Below, piece by piece: positions 8,191 through 16,832 of a stretch of DNA of 42,500 nt. Position numbers and translations under genes: made by a program. Source of the stretch: an uncultured Pelagibacteraceae bacterium (GTDB taxonomy: Bacteria; Pseudomonadota; Alphaproteobacteria; Pelagibacterales; Pelagibacteraceae); the NCBI GenBank assembly GCA_902614355.1, contig CACMKP010000008.1, forward strand, positions 1 to 42,500. Direction: 5' to 3'. A model generated the notes under the pieces. That model was not told the DNA's origin. It did not search any database and worked only from the letters and a program-made list of their open reading frames with translations. Numbering within the stretch: position 1 is the stretch's first letter; each line of letters opens with the position of its first letter.

Positions 8191-8861
8191 TGGCACAAGT
8201 GGTTGATTAGTGATCGTGTATTTTTTTTAATATTGCCTTTTGTTAAATCCCTACCAATAACTAACCAATCAGCTCCGTTTATATAAGCTTGCTTAGGTGT
8301 TAAAACTCTTTTTTGATCACTCTTTTTTGATATAAATCTTATTCCTGGAGTAATTATCTCTTTTTTAAACTGTTTCTTAATTATTTTCACTTCTTGTGCG
8401 CTACAAACAATCGCATCTAATTTTGCTTTATTAGCCAATTTTACTTGATGTAAGACTAATTTTTTAACGTCTTTGTTAAATCCAATTTCTTTTAAAGCTT
8501 TATTGTCCAATGATGTAAGGATTGTTACACCAATTAATTTTGTTTTGCCTGATACTTTTTTTGCTGCTTTAAGGGCATTTAAACCTGAGCTTATATGAAT
8601 TGTAAGATAGTTAACTTTTAAATCTTTAATTGCTTTTATAGTGGATACACATGTATTTGGAATATCATGCAGTTTCAAATCTGCAAAAGTTATTTTATTT
8701 TTTAATTTAGATAAAAAAAGCCTTCCATTATTTGAATTTAAAAACTCCAAACCAAACTTGTATCCAATCTTTAATCTTTTATTTTGAGTATCTCTTATTA
8801 TTTTTTTTACCTTAGCTATTTTAGTAGTATCGCAAGCTACAAATATTTTACTCTTTATCAT
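8187..8861 (-). CDS. pyrF: Orotidine 5'-phosphate decarboxylase
   Basis: A 224-aa OMP decarboxylase, the last step to UMP. The hallmark D-x-K-x2-D-I motif is seen as FADLKLHDIPNT, with the N-terminal VACDTT strand and the C-terminal phosphate loop TPGIRF followed by INGADWLVIGRDLTKG. Length is normal for the family (about 230 aa). It starts 14 nt inside the end of ihfB and ends in an ATGA overlap with trpF, so translation is probably coupled along the ihfB-pyrF-trpF run. Confidence 0.94.
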   Translation of the reverse strand: MIKSKIFVACDTTKIAKVKKIIRDTQNKRLKIGYKFGLEFLNSNNGRLFLSKLKNKITFADLKLHDIPNTCVSTIKAIKDLKVNYLTIHISSGLNALKAAKKVSGKTKLIGVTILTSLDNKALKEIGFNKDVKKLVLHQVKLANKAKLDAIVCSAQEVKIIKKQFKKEIITPGIRFISKKSDQKRVLTPKQAYINGADWLVIGRDLTKGNIKKNTRSLINHLCQ

Positions 8862-9141
8862 TATTGATCTTTTTAAACATTTCTTTACTCATTTTCCAAT
8901 AAATTACTTTTTTGGCTGGAACTGCAACTTTATCTCCTGTTCTTGGATTTCTTCTTATAGATGATTTTTGATTACGAACACTTAAAGATCCCCAACCTCT
9001 AATTTCTACTCTCTCACCTCTTTTAAGAGACTTTTTCATCTCCTTTAATATTATATTGGTTACTTTTTCAATGTCTTTTTTTTGAAAATTCGGAAAGCTA
9101 GTGGAAATTTGTTTTAAGAGTTTTGACTTAACAACAACCAA
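8848..9141 (-). CDS. ihfB: Integration host factor beta subunit
   Basis: A 97-aa HU/IHF family DNA-bending protein. The beta-arm signature RNQKSSIRRNPRTGDKVAVP is intact, with the Arg-Asn-Pro tip that intercalates in DNA, and EIRGWGSLSV precedes it. Location directly downstream of rpsA is the standard alphaproteobacterial and enterobacterial place for ihfB, which supports IHF-beta over HU. The start is separated from the rpsA stop by 30 nt. Confidence 0.9.
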   Translation of the reverse strand: MVVVKSKLLKQISTSFPNFQKKDIEKVTNIILKEMKKSLKRGERVEIRGWGSLSVRNQKSSIRRNPRTGDKVAVPAKKVIYWKMSKEMFKKINNDKE

Positions 9142-9171
9142 TTTTGCACTTCTTTTTTTTAATTAGTTCAA

Positions 9172-10896
9172 TTATTTTTCTTTATCTTTTTTCTTTAAGT
9201 CCTCTGACAAAGATGAAAAAGGAAGGTTTTTTCCTGATCCCTCAGCTCCGTATTTTTCAAGAGCTTCTTTTTTTTCTATTTCCTCCAAAAGTTTCATACT
9301 TAAAGAAATTTTGCGTTTTTCTAAATCAATTTCAGAAATTGCACAGTCTATTTTTTCTCCACCAGTGAATCTCGATGGCCTTGCATCTCCTGAATTGATT
9401 GCTATTTGAGATTTTTTAATCACGAAATCCATCTCACATCCTTCAGGTCGTACAGTAAGTCCCTTATTATCTGTTGAAATAATTTTGACTGTAATAGTTT
9501 GATTTTTTTTTTTATCACTAAACCAATCTAAAGGATCTTTTTGAGTTTGTTTGTATCCAACTCTTATTTTTTGCTCTTCAACTTTTATTTCTAATACTTT
9601 AACTGTTATCTTATCTCCCTTTTTGTATTTTGCTAATTCTTCCTCTCCATTATTTAAATATGTAAGATCGTTACAATGTAAAAAAGCGTCTACGTTGATA
9701 TCATCGATTTTTACGAATAAAGAGTACTCATTTTTATTAATGACTTCACCATTAACAATAGTTCCAATGGGATATTTTTTGTTAAATGTCTCAAACGGAT
9801 TTTCTAAAGTTAATCTATGAGAAATTGCGACTCTCCTTTTATCTTTATCTATCTCGGTAATTACACAATCAATTTCATCACCAATCTTGAACATTTTTTT
9901 TGCTGATACATTTTTTTTTGTCCAGCTTAGCTCGCTTGAATGAAGTAAAGTTGTTAGTCCTGGCTCTAATTCACAGAAAGCGCCAAAGTCCATAATTTTA
10001 GTAACTTTAGCCTTGTAAACCTTATTAAGCTCATAATTTTCAATATGCTCAAAAGGATCTGGAGACATTTGTTTAACAGAACATCCTACTTGAAGCTTCT
10101 CTTTATCAACCGATATTACTTTTAAGTCGTGTTTTTCTCCTATTGTAAAAACTTCATCTGGATGGTTTACCCTAGAATAAGAGATTTCCTGTAAATGAAC
10201 TAAAACATCAAGTTCGTTGTTTACGTTAAAGAAACAACCAAATGTACTATAGCCTTTTACCTCTGCACCTTTTATAATGTCACCGACTTTGTATTTCTCT
10301 ATTATTTTTGCTTTATCTTCTTTTTTAAAAGATGAAATTATTTCTCTCCTTGATACACAAGCATTACCTCTAACTTTATCTAATTTGATTAATGCAAATT
10401 TTTGTGGTTCATTCATCAGATGACTAATATCTTTGAGAGGTTTGTCGCTTATCTGGGAACCCGGTAAGAACATAAGAGAACCTGTTTCTATGTGCTCAAC
10501 AATACAACCTCCTTTACATTTTGATGTAATTTTTCCCATAATTGGTTCTTTCTTTTCATAAGCTTCAACTAATTTATCCCATCCTTTAATTTTTTGAGCT
10601 TTACTAGCAGAAACAACCACTTCACCCATTTTGTCCTCTAATTTTTCCAACAAGACTGAAATTTTTTCTCCTATTTTAATTTTTTTACTTAATCCCATAG
10701 TTTTAAGTTCATTTATATCTAAAACAGGTTCGGACTTAAGGCCATCAACATGCAAGAAGACGTACTTTTCGGTGATTTTATTAATTTTTCCTTCGATTAT
10801 TTTTCCTTCTTCAATATTAATTTTTGATAATTGACTTTTAAGTAGCTCTTCAAACTGTTGATTGTCCGGGTTGCTAAGGTCTTTATAAATTTCCAT
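9172..10896 (-). CDS. rpsA: 30S ribosomal protein S1
   Basis: A 574-aa protein built from six S1 RNA-binding domains (roughly residues 30-100, 118-184, 205-273, 290-360, 377-447 and 463-532). Repeating landmarks include VGDIIKGAEVKGYSTFGCFF, TKIMDFGAFCELEPG and the terminal KRRVAISHR- and KRKISLSMK-type strands. It helps 30S subunits bind mRNA, which may matter here because most genes in the window lack an obvious Shine-Dalgarno sequence. Length is close to E. coli S1 (557 aa). It lies 5 nt after cmk, the usual cmk-rpsA-ihfB order. Confidence 0.96.
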   Translation of the reverse strand: MEIYKDLSNPDNQQFEELLKSQLSKINIEEGKIIEGKINKITEKYVFLHVDGLKSEPVLDINELKTMGLSKKIKIGEKISVLLEKLEDKMGEVVVSASKAQKIKGWDKLVEAYEKKEPIMGKITSKCKGGCIVEHIETGSLMFLPGSQISDKPLKDISHLMNEPQKFALIKLDKVRGNACVSRREIISSFKKEDKAKIIEKYKVGDIIKGAEVKGYSTFGCFFNVNNELDVLVHLQEISYSRVNHPDEVFTIGEKHDLKVISVDKEKLQVGCSVKQMSPDPFEHIENYELNKVYKAKVTKIMDFGAFCELEPGLTTLLHSSELSWTKKNVSAKKMFKIGDEIDCVITEIDKDKRRVAISHRLTLENPFETFNKKYPIGTIVNGEVINKNEYSLFVKIDDINVDAFLHCNDLTYLNNGEEELAKYKKGDKITVKVLEIKVEEQKIRVGYKQTQKDPLDWFSDKKKNQTITVKIISTDNKGLTVRPEGCEMDFVIKKSQIAINSGDARPSRFTGGEKIDCAISEIDLEKRKISLSMKLLEEIEKKEALEKYGAEGSGKNLPFSSLSEDLKKKDKEK

Positions 10897-10901
10897 TAAT
10901 A

Positions 10902-11552
10902 TTAAATTTTTTTATCTATAATTTTTTTAATTTTTAAAAAACACGCTCTTTTAGATAAATTTGTGGTGTTAATCAATACTGAATCTTTTGTTTTCTTAAG
11001 CGGTGAAAGTTTTCTGGAATAGTCGTTTTTATCACGTTTTTTAATGCTTTTTAGAACTTCATTAAATGAAATTTTTTTTTTTATCTGTTTTAACTCTCTA
11101 TATCTCCTATATGCTCTAGTTTTGACATTGGCTGTTATAAAGAATTTAAATTCTGCATTAGGCATTATTTTGTATGTGATGTCTCGACCATCTAGACATG
11201 ATCCATTGTACCTTGATGGTGGATTATCGGCACAATTTTTCTGAAAAGAATGAACCAACTTTCTAATTTTTTTATCTTTAGCTATAATAGATGCAACAGT
11301 TGCAACTTTATCAGATAGTAGTCTTTTATCTTTTAAATCAGTAATTTTTAAATTACCTATTTTTTTTTTTAAATACTTATAATTATAATTAGATGGTGTG
11401 GAGATTTTAATATTAGCTACATACCTGTAACATCGACCTGTATCGAGATGTAGTAAATTATAATGTTTAGAAATAAGCTTTGCCAATGTACCTGCGCCAG
11501 CTGCTGCTGGTGAGTCTATGGCAACCTTAATTAGTTTTTTTCTTTTTATCAT
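10902..11552 (-). CDS. cmk: Cytidylate kinase with an altered P-loop
   Basis: A 216-aa CMP/dCMP kinase by overall sequence: LDTGRCYRYVA (nucleotide site), CLDGRDITYKIMPNA, FFITANVKTRAYRRY and the C-terminal RDKNDYSRKLSPLKKTKD with INTTNLS. The Walker A loop, normally G-P-(S/A)-x-(S/A)-G-K-G-T, reads S-P-A-A-A-G-A-G-T at residues 14-22. The phosphate-binding lysine is Ala20 (codon GCA) and the first Gly is Ser14. The rest of the frame is intact, so this is a substitution and not a broken gene. It shares one base with the aroA stop codon and lies 5 nt before rpsA. Confidence 0.9.
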   Translation of the reverse strand: MIKRKKLIKVAIDSPAAAGAGTLAKLISKHYNLLHLDTGRCYRYVANIKISTPSNYNYKYLKKKIGNLKITDLKDKRLLSDKVATVASIIAKDKKIRKLVHSFQKNCADNPPSRYNGSCLDGRDITYKIMPNAEFKFFITANVKTRAYRRYRELKQIKKKISFNEVLKSIKKRDKNDYSRKLSPLKKTKDSVLINTTNLSKRACFLKIKKIIDKKI

Positions 11553-12871
11553 TACTTTTTTAAATTATTTATAATCTTTAAAAAATTTGGAAAGGAGGTT
11601 TTTATAGACTGACTGTCATGAATAGTCCAAGAGCCCCCAAACGAAAGTGCCGCAACTACACTTGTCATAAATACTCTGTGGTCTTTCAAATAATTCTTTA
11701 TAACTATCTTCTTTTTAATTTCAAAATTTGGATTACCAAAAATTTTAATAGAATTATTTGTTATTGTATTTTTAATACCCATTTTATTTAAAATTACTGA
11801 ACCCCATTTAAGTCTTGGGCTTTCTTTTTTATCTAATTCAGCTAACCCTTTAAAATAAGAAATTCCATTGGCTTTAGCGGCAACTAAAAAAATGACTAAG
11901 AATTCATCTATCGCGCTTGTATTTAATTTAGACGGGCAATTAATTGGCTTAATAAATTTGGAACTTCTAATTTTGATATCTGCAATTTTCTCACCTTTAT
12001 AAATTCTTTTATTTTGAAAAAATATTTTAACTCCCATTTTCTTAAGAATAGTAATAATACCAACTCTGGAAGGATTTATATTTACATTTTTGATAACAAG
12101 TTCAGATTCTTTAGACAGAGCTGTAAGTACAATAAAAAAAGCACTTGAGCTTATGTCAGAAGGAATATTGTAGTTTAAACTTTTTATTTTTTTAATCTTT
12201 TTTATCCTTATTAGATCGAAATTTTTTTTTTTTGTAACTTGAATTGGTAAATTCAGATCTTCCATTATTTTTTCTGTATGATCACGACTTTTTTTTGCTT
12301 TTATATAAGTAGTTCCATTGGCTCTCATTGCCCCGAGTATTACTGAACTTTTGCACTGAGCAGAACCTCTCGTCTCATTATACTTAATGGGATTAATGTT
12401 TTTTGAGCCCTTAATTGTTAGTGGCAAACAATAATCATTTTTTAATTCAAACTTCGCTCCAAATTTTGATAGAGGAGTCGCGACTCTTTTAAAATCTCTT
12501 TTAGATAAACTTTTATCTCCGATTAATTTAATAGTTTCAGTTGAGTTAATTAGCAACCCTAGGATCAGTCTTCCTAAGGTTGCTGAGTTCTTTGCATTTA
12601 TAACAATATTTTTTTTGTAGTTGTAACCGTCTATACCTTTTCCAAAAATAAAAAAAAAATTTTTTCTTCTAATAACTTTTATCCCAAATTTTTTTATAAT
12701 TTCAATTGCTGCCAAGACATCCTCAGATATTAATAAATTTCTTGCCTTAGAAATACCCGAAGCTATTGACGCAAATAAAACCCACCTAATACTAATACTT
12801 TTATCACCGCTAACAAAAATTTTTTTATTAAAATTATTAATCTTTTTTTTTATTATTATTTCATTAGCCAT
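11552..12871 (-). CDS. aroA: 3-phosphoshikimate 1-carboxyvinyltransferase (EPSP synthase), class II-like
   Basis: A 439-aa EPSP synthase, sixth step of the shikimate pathway. GDKSISIR near residues 22-29 gives the Lys, Ser and Arg of the active site. GSAQCKSS, SRDHTEK, AIDEFL (catalytic Asp), KKESPR and KDHRVFM follow in order. The loop usually written N-A-G-T-A-M-R-P reads N-S-A-T-L-G-R-L at 95-102, so the position of E. coli Gly96 is Ala97, as in the glyphosate-insensitive class II (CP4-type) enzymes. SIKTSFPNF near the end is also CP4-like. The Asp of the usual KE(S/T)DR is Pro. It ends in a one-base overlap with cmk. Confidence 0.93.
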   Translation of the reverse strand: MANEIIIKKKINNFNKKIFVSGDKSISIRWVLFASIASGISKARNLLISEDVLAAIEIIKKFGIKVIRRKNFFFIFGKGIDGYNYKKNIVINAKNSATLGRLILGLLINSTETIKLIGDKSLSKRDFKRVATPLSKFGAKFELKNDYCLPLTIKGSKNINPIKYNETRGSAQCKSSVILGAMRANGTTYIKAKKSRDHTEKIMEDLNLPIQVTKKKNFDLIRIKKIKKIKSLNYNIPSDISSSAFFIVLTALSKESELVIKNVNINPSRVGIITILKKMGVKIFFQNKRIYKGEKIADIKIRSSKFIKPINCPSKLNTSAIDEFLVIFLVAAKANGISYFKGLAELDKKESPRLKWGSVILNKMGIKNTITNNSIKIFGNPNFEIKKKIVIKNYLKDHRVFMTSVVAALSFGGSWTIHDSQSIKTSFPNFLKIINNLKK

Positions 12872-12876
12872 TTTGA

Positions 12877-13653
12877 CTAGTTTATTTTGAAACTATCACC
12901 AAAATATGCATTTTTAGCATTTATATTTTTCACTAAGTTTGATGGTGTATCTTGCGCTATAATTTTGCAGTTACTTAAGATCATCGCTACATCAACACAT
13001 GCAAGAAGATCTCTAGCTTGATGGTCGCAAATGCAAATTGAAATACGATTTTCTTGTTGTAAATTTACAATTATTTCTTGAAGCATTTTAATAGTAAGAA
13101 CGTCGAGAGCTGCGAAAGGCTCATCTAAAAGTAAAACTCTTGGCTCACTCAACAGGGCTAACGCTAGAACTAATTTTCTTTTTTGGCCGCCTGAAAGACT
13201 TTTAGCTTTTATTTCTTTTAGATTATCTAATTCAAACTTTGATGTAACATAATTTATCCTCTCAGATCTCAAATCTTTATCTTTAATTACTATTTCACTT
13301 ATTGCTTTTAAATTATCATTCAATGTTAAATCATTAAAATACCCACCATATTGTGGAACATACCCAACTTTGAATTTCTTTGCCCTTAAGTAAATTGGAA
13401 AATTTGTGGCATCATGTCCATTGATAAATATCTTACCGTATTTTGGTGTGATTAATCCTGTTATAAGATTAAAGATAGTTGATTTACCAACTCCATTAGG
13501 ACCCAACATTCCAAAAATTTGCCCTTCATTTATACCAAAACTTATATTATCCAGTATTAACCTATTTCCATATGATAATGAAACATTCTTAAATTCAATT
13601 ATTGTGTTTATATTTTTAAATGATTTTATTCGAAATTTTTTAATTATTGCCAT
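12877..13653 (-). CDS. lptB: LPS export ABC transporter ATP-binding protein LptB
   Basis: A 258-aa cytoplasmic ATPase that powers LPS extraction with LptF and LptG. Seen in order: Walker A GPNGVGKST, Q-loop GYVPQYGG, signature LSGGQKRKLVLA, Walker B RVLLLDEPFAALD and H-loop CICDHQ. About 17 residues precede the usual ABC start (EFKNVSLSYG). No other Met is available, so the 14-nt overlap with lptC stands. Position directly after lptC and the C-terminal AYFGDSF identify LptB over other ABC ATPases. The usual intervening lptA is absent. Confidence 0.9.
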   Translation of the reverse strand: MAIIKKFRIKSFKNINTIIEFKNVSLSYGNRLILDNISFGINEGQIFGMLGPNGVGKSTIFNLITGLITPKYGKIFINGHDATNFPIYLRAKKFKVGYVPQYGGYFNDLTLNDNLKAISEIVIKDKDLRSERINYVTSKFELDNLKEIKAKSLSGGQKRKLVLALALLSEPRVLLLDEPFAALDVLTIKMLQEIIVNLQQENRISICICDHQARDLLACVDVAMILSNCKIIAQDTPSNLVKNINAKNAYFGDSFKIN

Positions 13654-14230
13654 AAATATTTGTTGATTTTATTTTAACTTTTTTTTTTTCATCGTACATA
13701 AATATCTTAGTATTTTTAGATATTATATCAATTTCAACAACATCAGCTTTTACAATATTTTTTTGGTTTGAATAAACAACATTTTTTGAAATTATCAATG
13801 AATTTCTAATTAAAGAAAAATCAACGTAATCGCTATTAATTTCATTAACTTTATAATTTATAGATACATTTTTTGAAAAAATAGTATCATTGTTATCAAT
13901 ATTATATTTCCCAAAGTCTGATTTAATTATTATTTTTTCTCCATCAAACATATTTATGCTTGCTTTCACTTTAGTGAGGAAAATTATCTTACTATCATTT
14001 ATGTCTACTTGTCCTTGAGATGCATATAATACATAGTCATTTCCTTTTGCATCTTTTGATGAATAATTTACATCGCTTATAATATTTGTGGTTGTGTCTA
14101 AATTTTCAACAACAGACTCTTCAACAACAGATACTTTTTCTTCCTCTTTTACTATTTTGAAATAAAAAAAAAAAATAAAAAGTATGATAGAAAGCCCTAT
14201 CAATACTTTAATTATTAAACCTTTGTTCAT
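13640..14230 (-). CDS. lptC: LPS export system protein LptC (LptC/YrbK family)
   Basis: A 196-aa protein with one N-terminal membrane segment (about residues 5-25, VLIGLSIILFIFFFYF) followed by a periplasmic beta-rich domain with repeats such as SKDAKGNDYVLYASQGQVD and SDFGKYNIDNNDTIFSKNV. This is the LptC/OstA-like beta-jellyroll pattern. LptC bridges the inner-membrane LptBFG complex to LptA. It follows kdsD without a gap and overlaps lptB. The family assignment rests on topology, pattern and neighbourhood, since sequence conservation in LptC is low. Confidence 0.78.
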   Translation of the reverse strand: MNKGLIIKVLIGLSIILFIFFFYFKIVKEEEKVSVVEESVVENLDTTTNIISDVNYSSKDAKGNDYVLYASQGQVDINDSKIIFLTKVKASINMFDGEKIIIKSDFGKYNIDNNDTIFSKNVSINYKVNEINSDYVDFSLIRNSLIISKNVVYSNQKNIVKADVVEIDIISKNTKIFMYDEKKKVKIKSTNIYGNN

Positions 14231-15196
14231 TTAAGATATATTTGATTGCAATATTGTGTGAACGTGAAGAACTCCGATTGTTTTCTTTTTATCTTTTTTG
14301 TCAAAAACGCATAAAGATGTTATTTTTTTGTTATTCATTAAAGATAAGGCTTTTGCAGCTAAAGCACTCTTTTCAATAGTTATAGGGTTCTTAGTCATCA
14401 CTTCATTAACCCGTGTAGACAGTAAATTTCGGTTTCTTTGGTTAAAGCGTCTTATTTGGCCATCGGTTATAATTCCTGTAGTTTTTTTTTTCTTATTAAG
14501 AACAATCAAAACACCTAGTTTCTTATCACTTAATATCTTCAAAGCATTTTTCATTTTTAAATTTTCATTTACGAATGGTATTCTTTTTCCAGTCAGCATT
14601 ATATCCTCAACAGTTTTCAATTTTGCACCCAATGCTCCTGCTGGATGTAATTTTTTAAAGTCAAATTTATTAAATTTTTTATGTTTCATTAACGAAATTG
14701 CTAATGCATCACCTAGAGCCAATTGAACTGTTGTGCTTGAAGTAGGAACTATTCCTCCTGACTCTTTAACTTGGGGTGTTAATAATTTAATATCCGAAGC
14801 CTTATATAGAGTCGAATCTTTTTTTGAAACAATTCCAATTAACAAAATTTTATTTCTATTGGCATACTGAATTATATTCTTTAATTCATTGGTTTCACCA
14901 GAGTAACTAATCAAAATTAAAATATCTTTTTTTGTAATACTCCCAAGGTCCCCGTGAGAAGAATTGCTTGCAGATAAAAAAAAAGAGGGCGTTCCGATGG
15001 ATGAAAAAGTTGCTGCAATTTTACTTGCTATCAAACCACTCTTACCAACACCACAAAGAATTACTTTAGAATTAGATTTGGCGATTTCATTTACCGCCTT
15101 GTTAAATGAGCTATTTAAACTTTTCTTTAGTTTAATTAATCCAGCAATTTCTAAATCAATTACATCCCTAGCAAATTTAATATAATTTTTTTTCAT
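14231..15196 (-). CDS. kdsD: Arabinose-5-phosphate isomerase (KpsF/GutQ family)
   Basis: A 321-aa enzyme that makes arabinose 5-phosphate from ribulose 5-phosphate, the first step to Kdo. The SIS domain (about residues 30-180) has CGVGKSGLIA, SASNSSHGDLG and ISYSGETNE. Two CBS domains follow (about 205-320), with TGIITDGQIRR in the first. It abuts the RNase D-like gene and lptC, the normal alphaproteobacterial order. A second Kdo gene, kdsB, is at 20238. Confidence 0.95.
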   Translation of the reverse strand: MKKNYIKFARDVIDLEIAGLIKLKKSLNSSFNKAVNEIAKSNSKVILCGVGKSGLIASKIAATFSSIGTPSFFLSASNSSHGDLGSITKKDILILISYSGETNELKNIIQYANRNKILLIGIVSKKDSTLYKASDIKLLTPQVKESGGIVPTSSTTVQLALGDALAISLMKHKKFNKFDFKKLHPAGALGAKLKTVEDIMLTGKRIPFVNENLKMKNALKILSDKKLGVLIVLNKKKKTTGIITDGQIRRFNQRNRNLLSTRVNEVMTKNPITIEKSALAAKALSLMNNKKITSLCVFDKKDKKKTIGVLHVHTILQSNIS

Positions 15197-15198
15197 TA

Positions 15199-15816
15199 TT
15201 AGTGTTCAAAAGTTGATAATTTATAACCAGCTATTTCCATATCAACCAAGACAGGTATTATTCCCATTGACTTTTTAAATAGATCTATTCTTTTCTCTCT
15301 TTCTAGCATTTTAATCAATTTATTTCTTATTTCAAAGAGATGTTCCGTATCTGAAGCTGCATACTTAATTTGTTTTTCAGAAAGATTTGGATCACCCCAG
15401 TCACTTTGTTGTTCTTTTTTAGAAATATCTCTTCCACATAACTCTTTAACCAGGTCTTTATAACCATGGTACGAACTAGCAGTTCTAGCTATTTTTGATG
15501 CAACTTTTGTGCAAAAGATATTTTTTGGTTGAACTTTCAAATGATATTTTAACCACAAAAGATCCTGTCTAGCATAATGCATTATAAATTGAGTATTTGT
15601 ATTAGATAAAGCCTTTACCAGATTAGGTGCGTGATATGTTTCTCTGTTAAGTTTGATTAAGTAAAAATCTTTTGACTCAAGTCCCAATTGAACTAGGGTC
15701 AGCGGGTCTCTACCAAGAACTAGACCTAATGCTTCATTATCAAGACCAATTAATTTTTCATTTGATAAATCTAAATCTTCAGGTAAATCATTTTCAAAGA
15801 CTTTGATATTACTCAT
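15199..15816 (-). CDS. RNase D-like 3'-5' exonuclease (no HRDC domain)
   Basis: A 205-aa DEDDy exonuclease. Motif I is IGLDNEALGL (Asp, Glu), motif II HYARQDLLWL (Asp) and motif III YAASDTEHLF (Tyr, Asp). The C-terminal HRDC domains of E. coli RNase D (about 375 aa) are absent, as is normal for the short alphaproteobacterial form found upstream of kdsD-lptC. It probably trims RNA 3' ends. It is the first gene of the long leftward operon. The 55-nt gap to the divergent gene at 15872 holds a (TA)n-rich stretch that presumably contains both promoters. Confidence 0.88.
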   Translation of the reverse strand: MSNIKVFENDLPEDLDLSNEKLIGLDNEALGLVLGRDPLTLVQLGLESKDFYLIKLNRETYHAPNLVKALSNTNTQFIMHYARQDLLWLKYHLKVQPKNIFCTKVASKIARTASSYHGYKDLVKELCGRDISKKEQQSDWGDPNLSEKQIKYAASDTEHLFEIRNKLIKMLEREKRIDLFKKSMGIIPVLVDMEIAGYKLSTFEH

Positions 15817-15871
15817 ATATATTTATATATATATAAGACTAAATAATAATGTCTATTTTTTGATTGCTATT

Positions 15872-16816
15872 ATGAAAAAAATTTTGATATGGGGAGGTAC
15901 AGGGCAGATTGGTACTCATCTCTTGAGGAAGTTAATAAAAAATAACTATACTGTAACTGTAGTAACTAGAAATATACACCAAAAAGGTCATTTGATAAAA
16001 ACCCAGGGCAATGCAGGTTATATTAAAATAAAGGAGTGTAGTATTTTTGAAGAGGATAAAATAAGAAAACTTTTTGAAAAAACTGACATTTGTATCAATT
16101 TAATTGGTATTTTATATGAAAAAAAAAATGGTAATTCTTTTAAGAATATTCATTATATCTTTCCATCTTTACTTGCGAAACTTTGTAAAGAATACAAATT
16201 AAATCAATTTATTCACCTTTCTGCACTAGGAATTAATGAGGCAGTGGACTCAAATTATGCTAAAAGTAAATTAGAAGGCGAGCAAAACGCTCTAAAGATA
16301 TTTCCGCACACAACAGTCTTGAGGCCTTCAATAGTTTATTCATCCTCAGATAATTTTAGTTGCAATTTAATGACATTATTAAATAGATTGCCAGTTTTCC
16401 CTCTTTATTATAATGGCGAAACAAAATTCACTCCTATCCATTGCTCGGACTTAACTGATGTAATCAATTATGTAATCTCAAAAAAAGTGAATTCAAATAT
16501 TATTGAATGCATTGGTCCTCAGATACTTTCATTTAGAGAAATTTTAGTTACTTTGTTAAAGTTGATCAATAAAAAAAGGCTTTTGCTTCCTTTTCCTCAA
16601 CCTTTAGCAATGCTAACTGCAAAATTTTTTCAACTATTACCAAATCCTTTATTGACAGTTGATCAATTAAAGTTACTTAAATATGATAATATTGTATCTG
16701 GTAAATATAGAACAAATTTTGATATTGGCTTGCCTGCAAAAAAAATTTTTAGTGAGGAGGTCAAAAAATACTCTTATATGTGGACAGAAGGAGGTGAGTA
16801 TTCTAGAAAAAGATAA
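15872..16816 (+). CDS. NDUFA9-like atypical short-chain dehydrogenase (complex I-associated type)
   Basis: A 314-aa NAD(P)-binding protein. The start at 15872 is chosen because the Rossmann motif ILIWGGTGQIGTHLLRKL begins two residues later. The frame is open further upstream (15803) but would add TA-repeat-coded residues overlapping the divergent gene. Other landmarks are NLIGILYE, HLSALG followed by YAKSKLEGE (the Tyr-x3-Lys-like segment) and VLRPSIVY. Bacterial relatives of the complex I subunit NDUFA9 share this pattern and are common in alphaproteobacteria. The substrate is unknown. It ends 16 nt before the convergent gcrA stop. Confidence 0.82.
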   Translation: MKKILIWGGTGQIGTHLLRKLIKNNYTVTVVTRNIHQKGHLIKTQGNAGYIKIKECSIFEEDKIRKLFEKTDICINLIGILYEKKNGNSFKNIHYIFPSLLAKLCKEYKLNQFIHLSALGINEAVDSNYAKSKLEGEQNALKIFPHTTVLRPSIVYSSSDNFSCNLMTLLNRLPVFPLYYNGETKFTPIHCSDLTDVINYVISKKVNSNIIECIGPQILSFREILVTLLKLINKKRLLLPFPQPLAMLTAKFFQLLPNPLLTVDQLKLLKYDNIVSGKYRTNFDIGLPAKKIFSEEVKKYSYMWTEGGEYSRKR

Positions 16817-16832
16817 ACTAAACTAAATCCTA

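Noticed and set aside
15817..15838. TA-rich tract as a microsatellite or origin-type unwinding element
   Set aside because: It is short, lies in a 55-nt divergent promoter gap, and there are no DnaA-box clusters nearby.
15803..15872. Longer N-terminus for the NDUFA9-like reductase, rich in Ile-Tyr repeats
   Set aside because: It is coded by the (TA)n promoter region and overlaps the divergent gene. The Rossmann motif starts right after the later Met.
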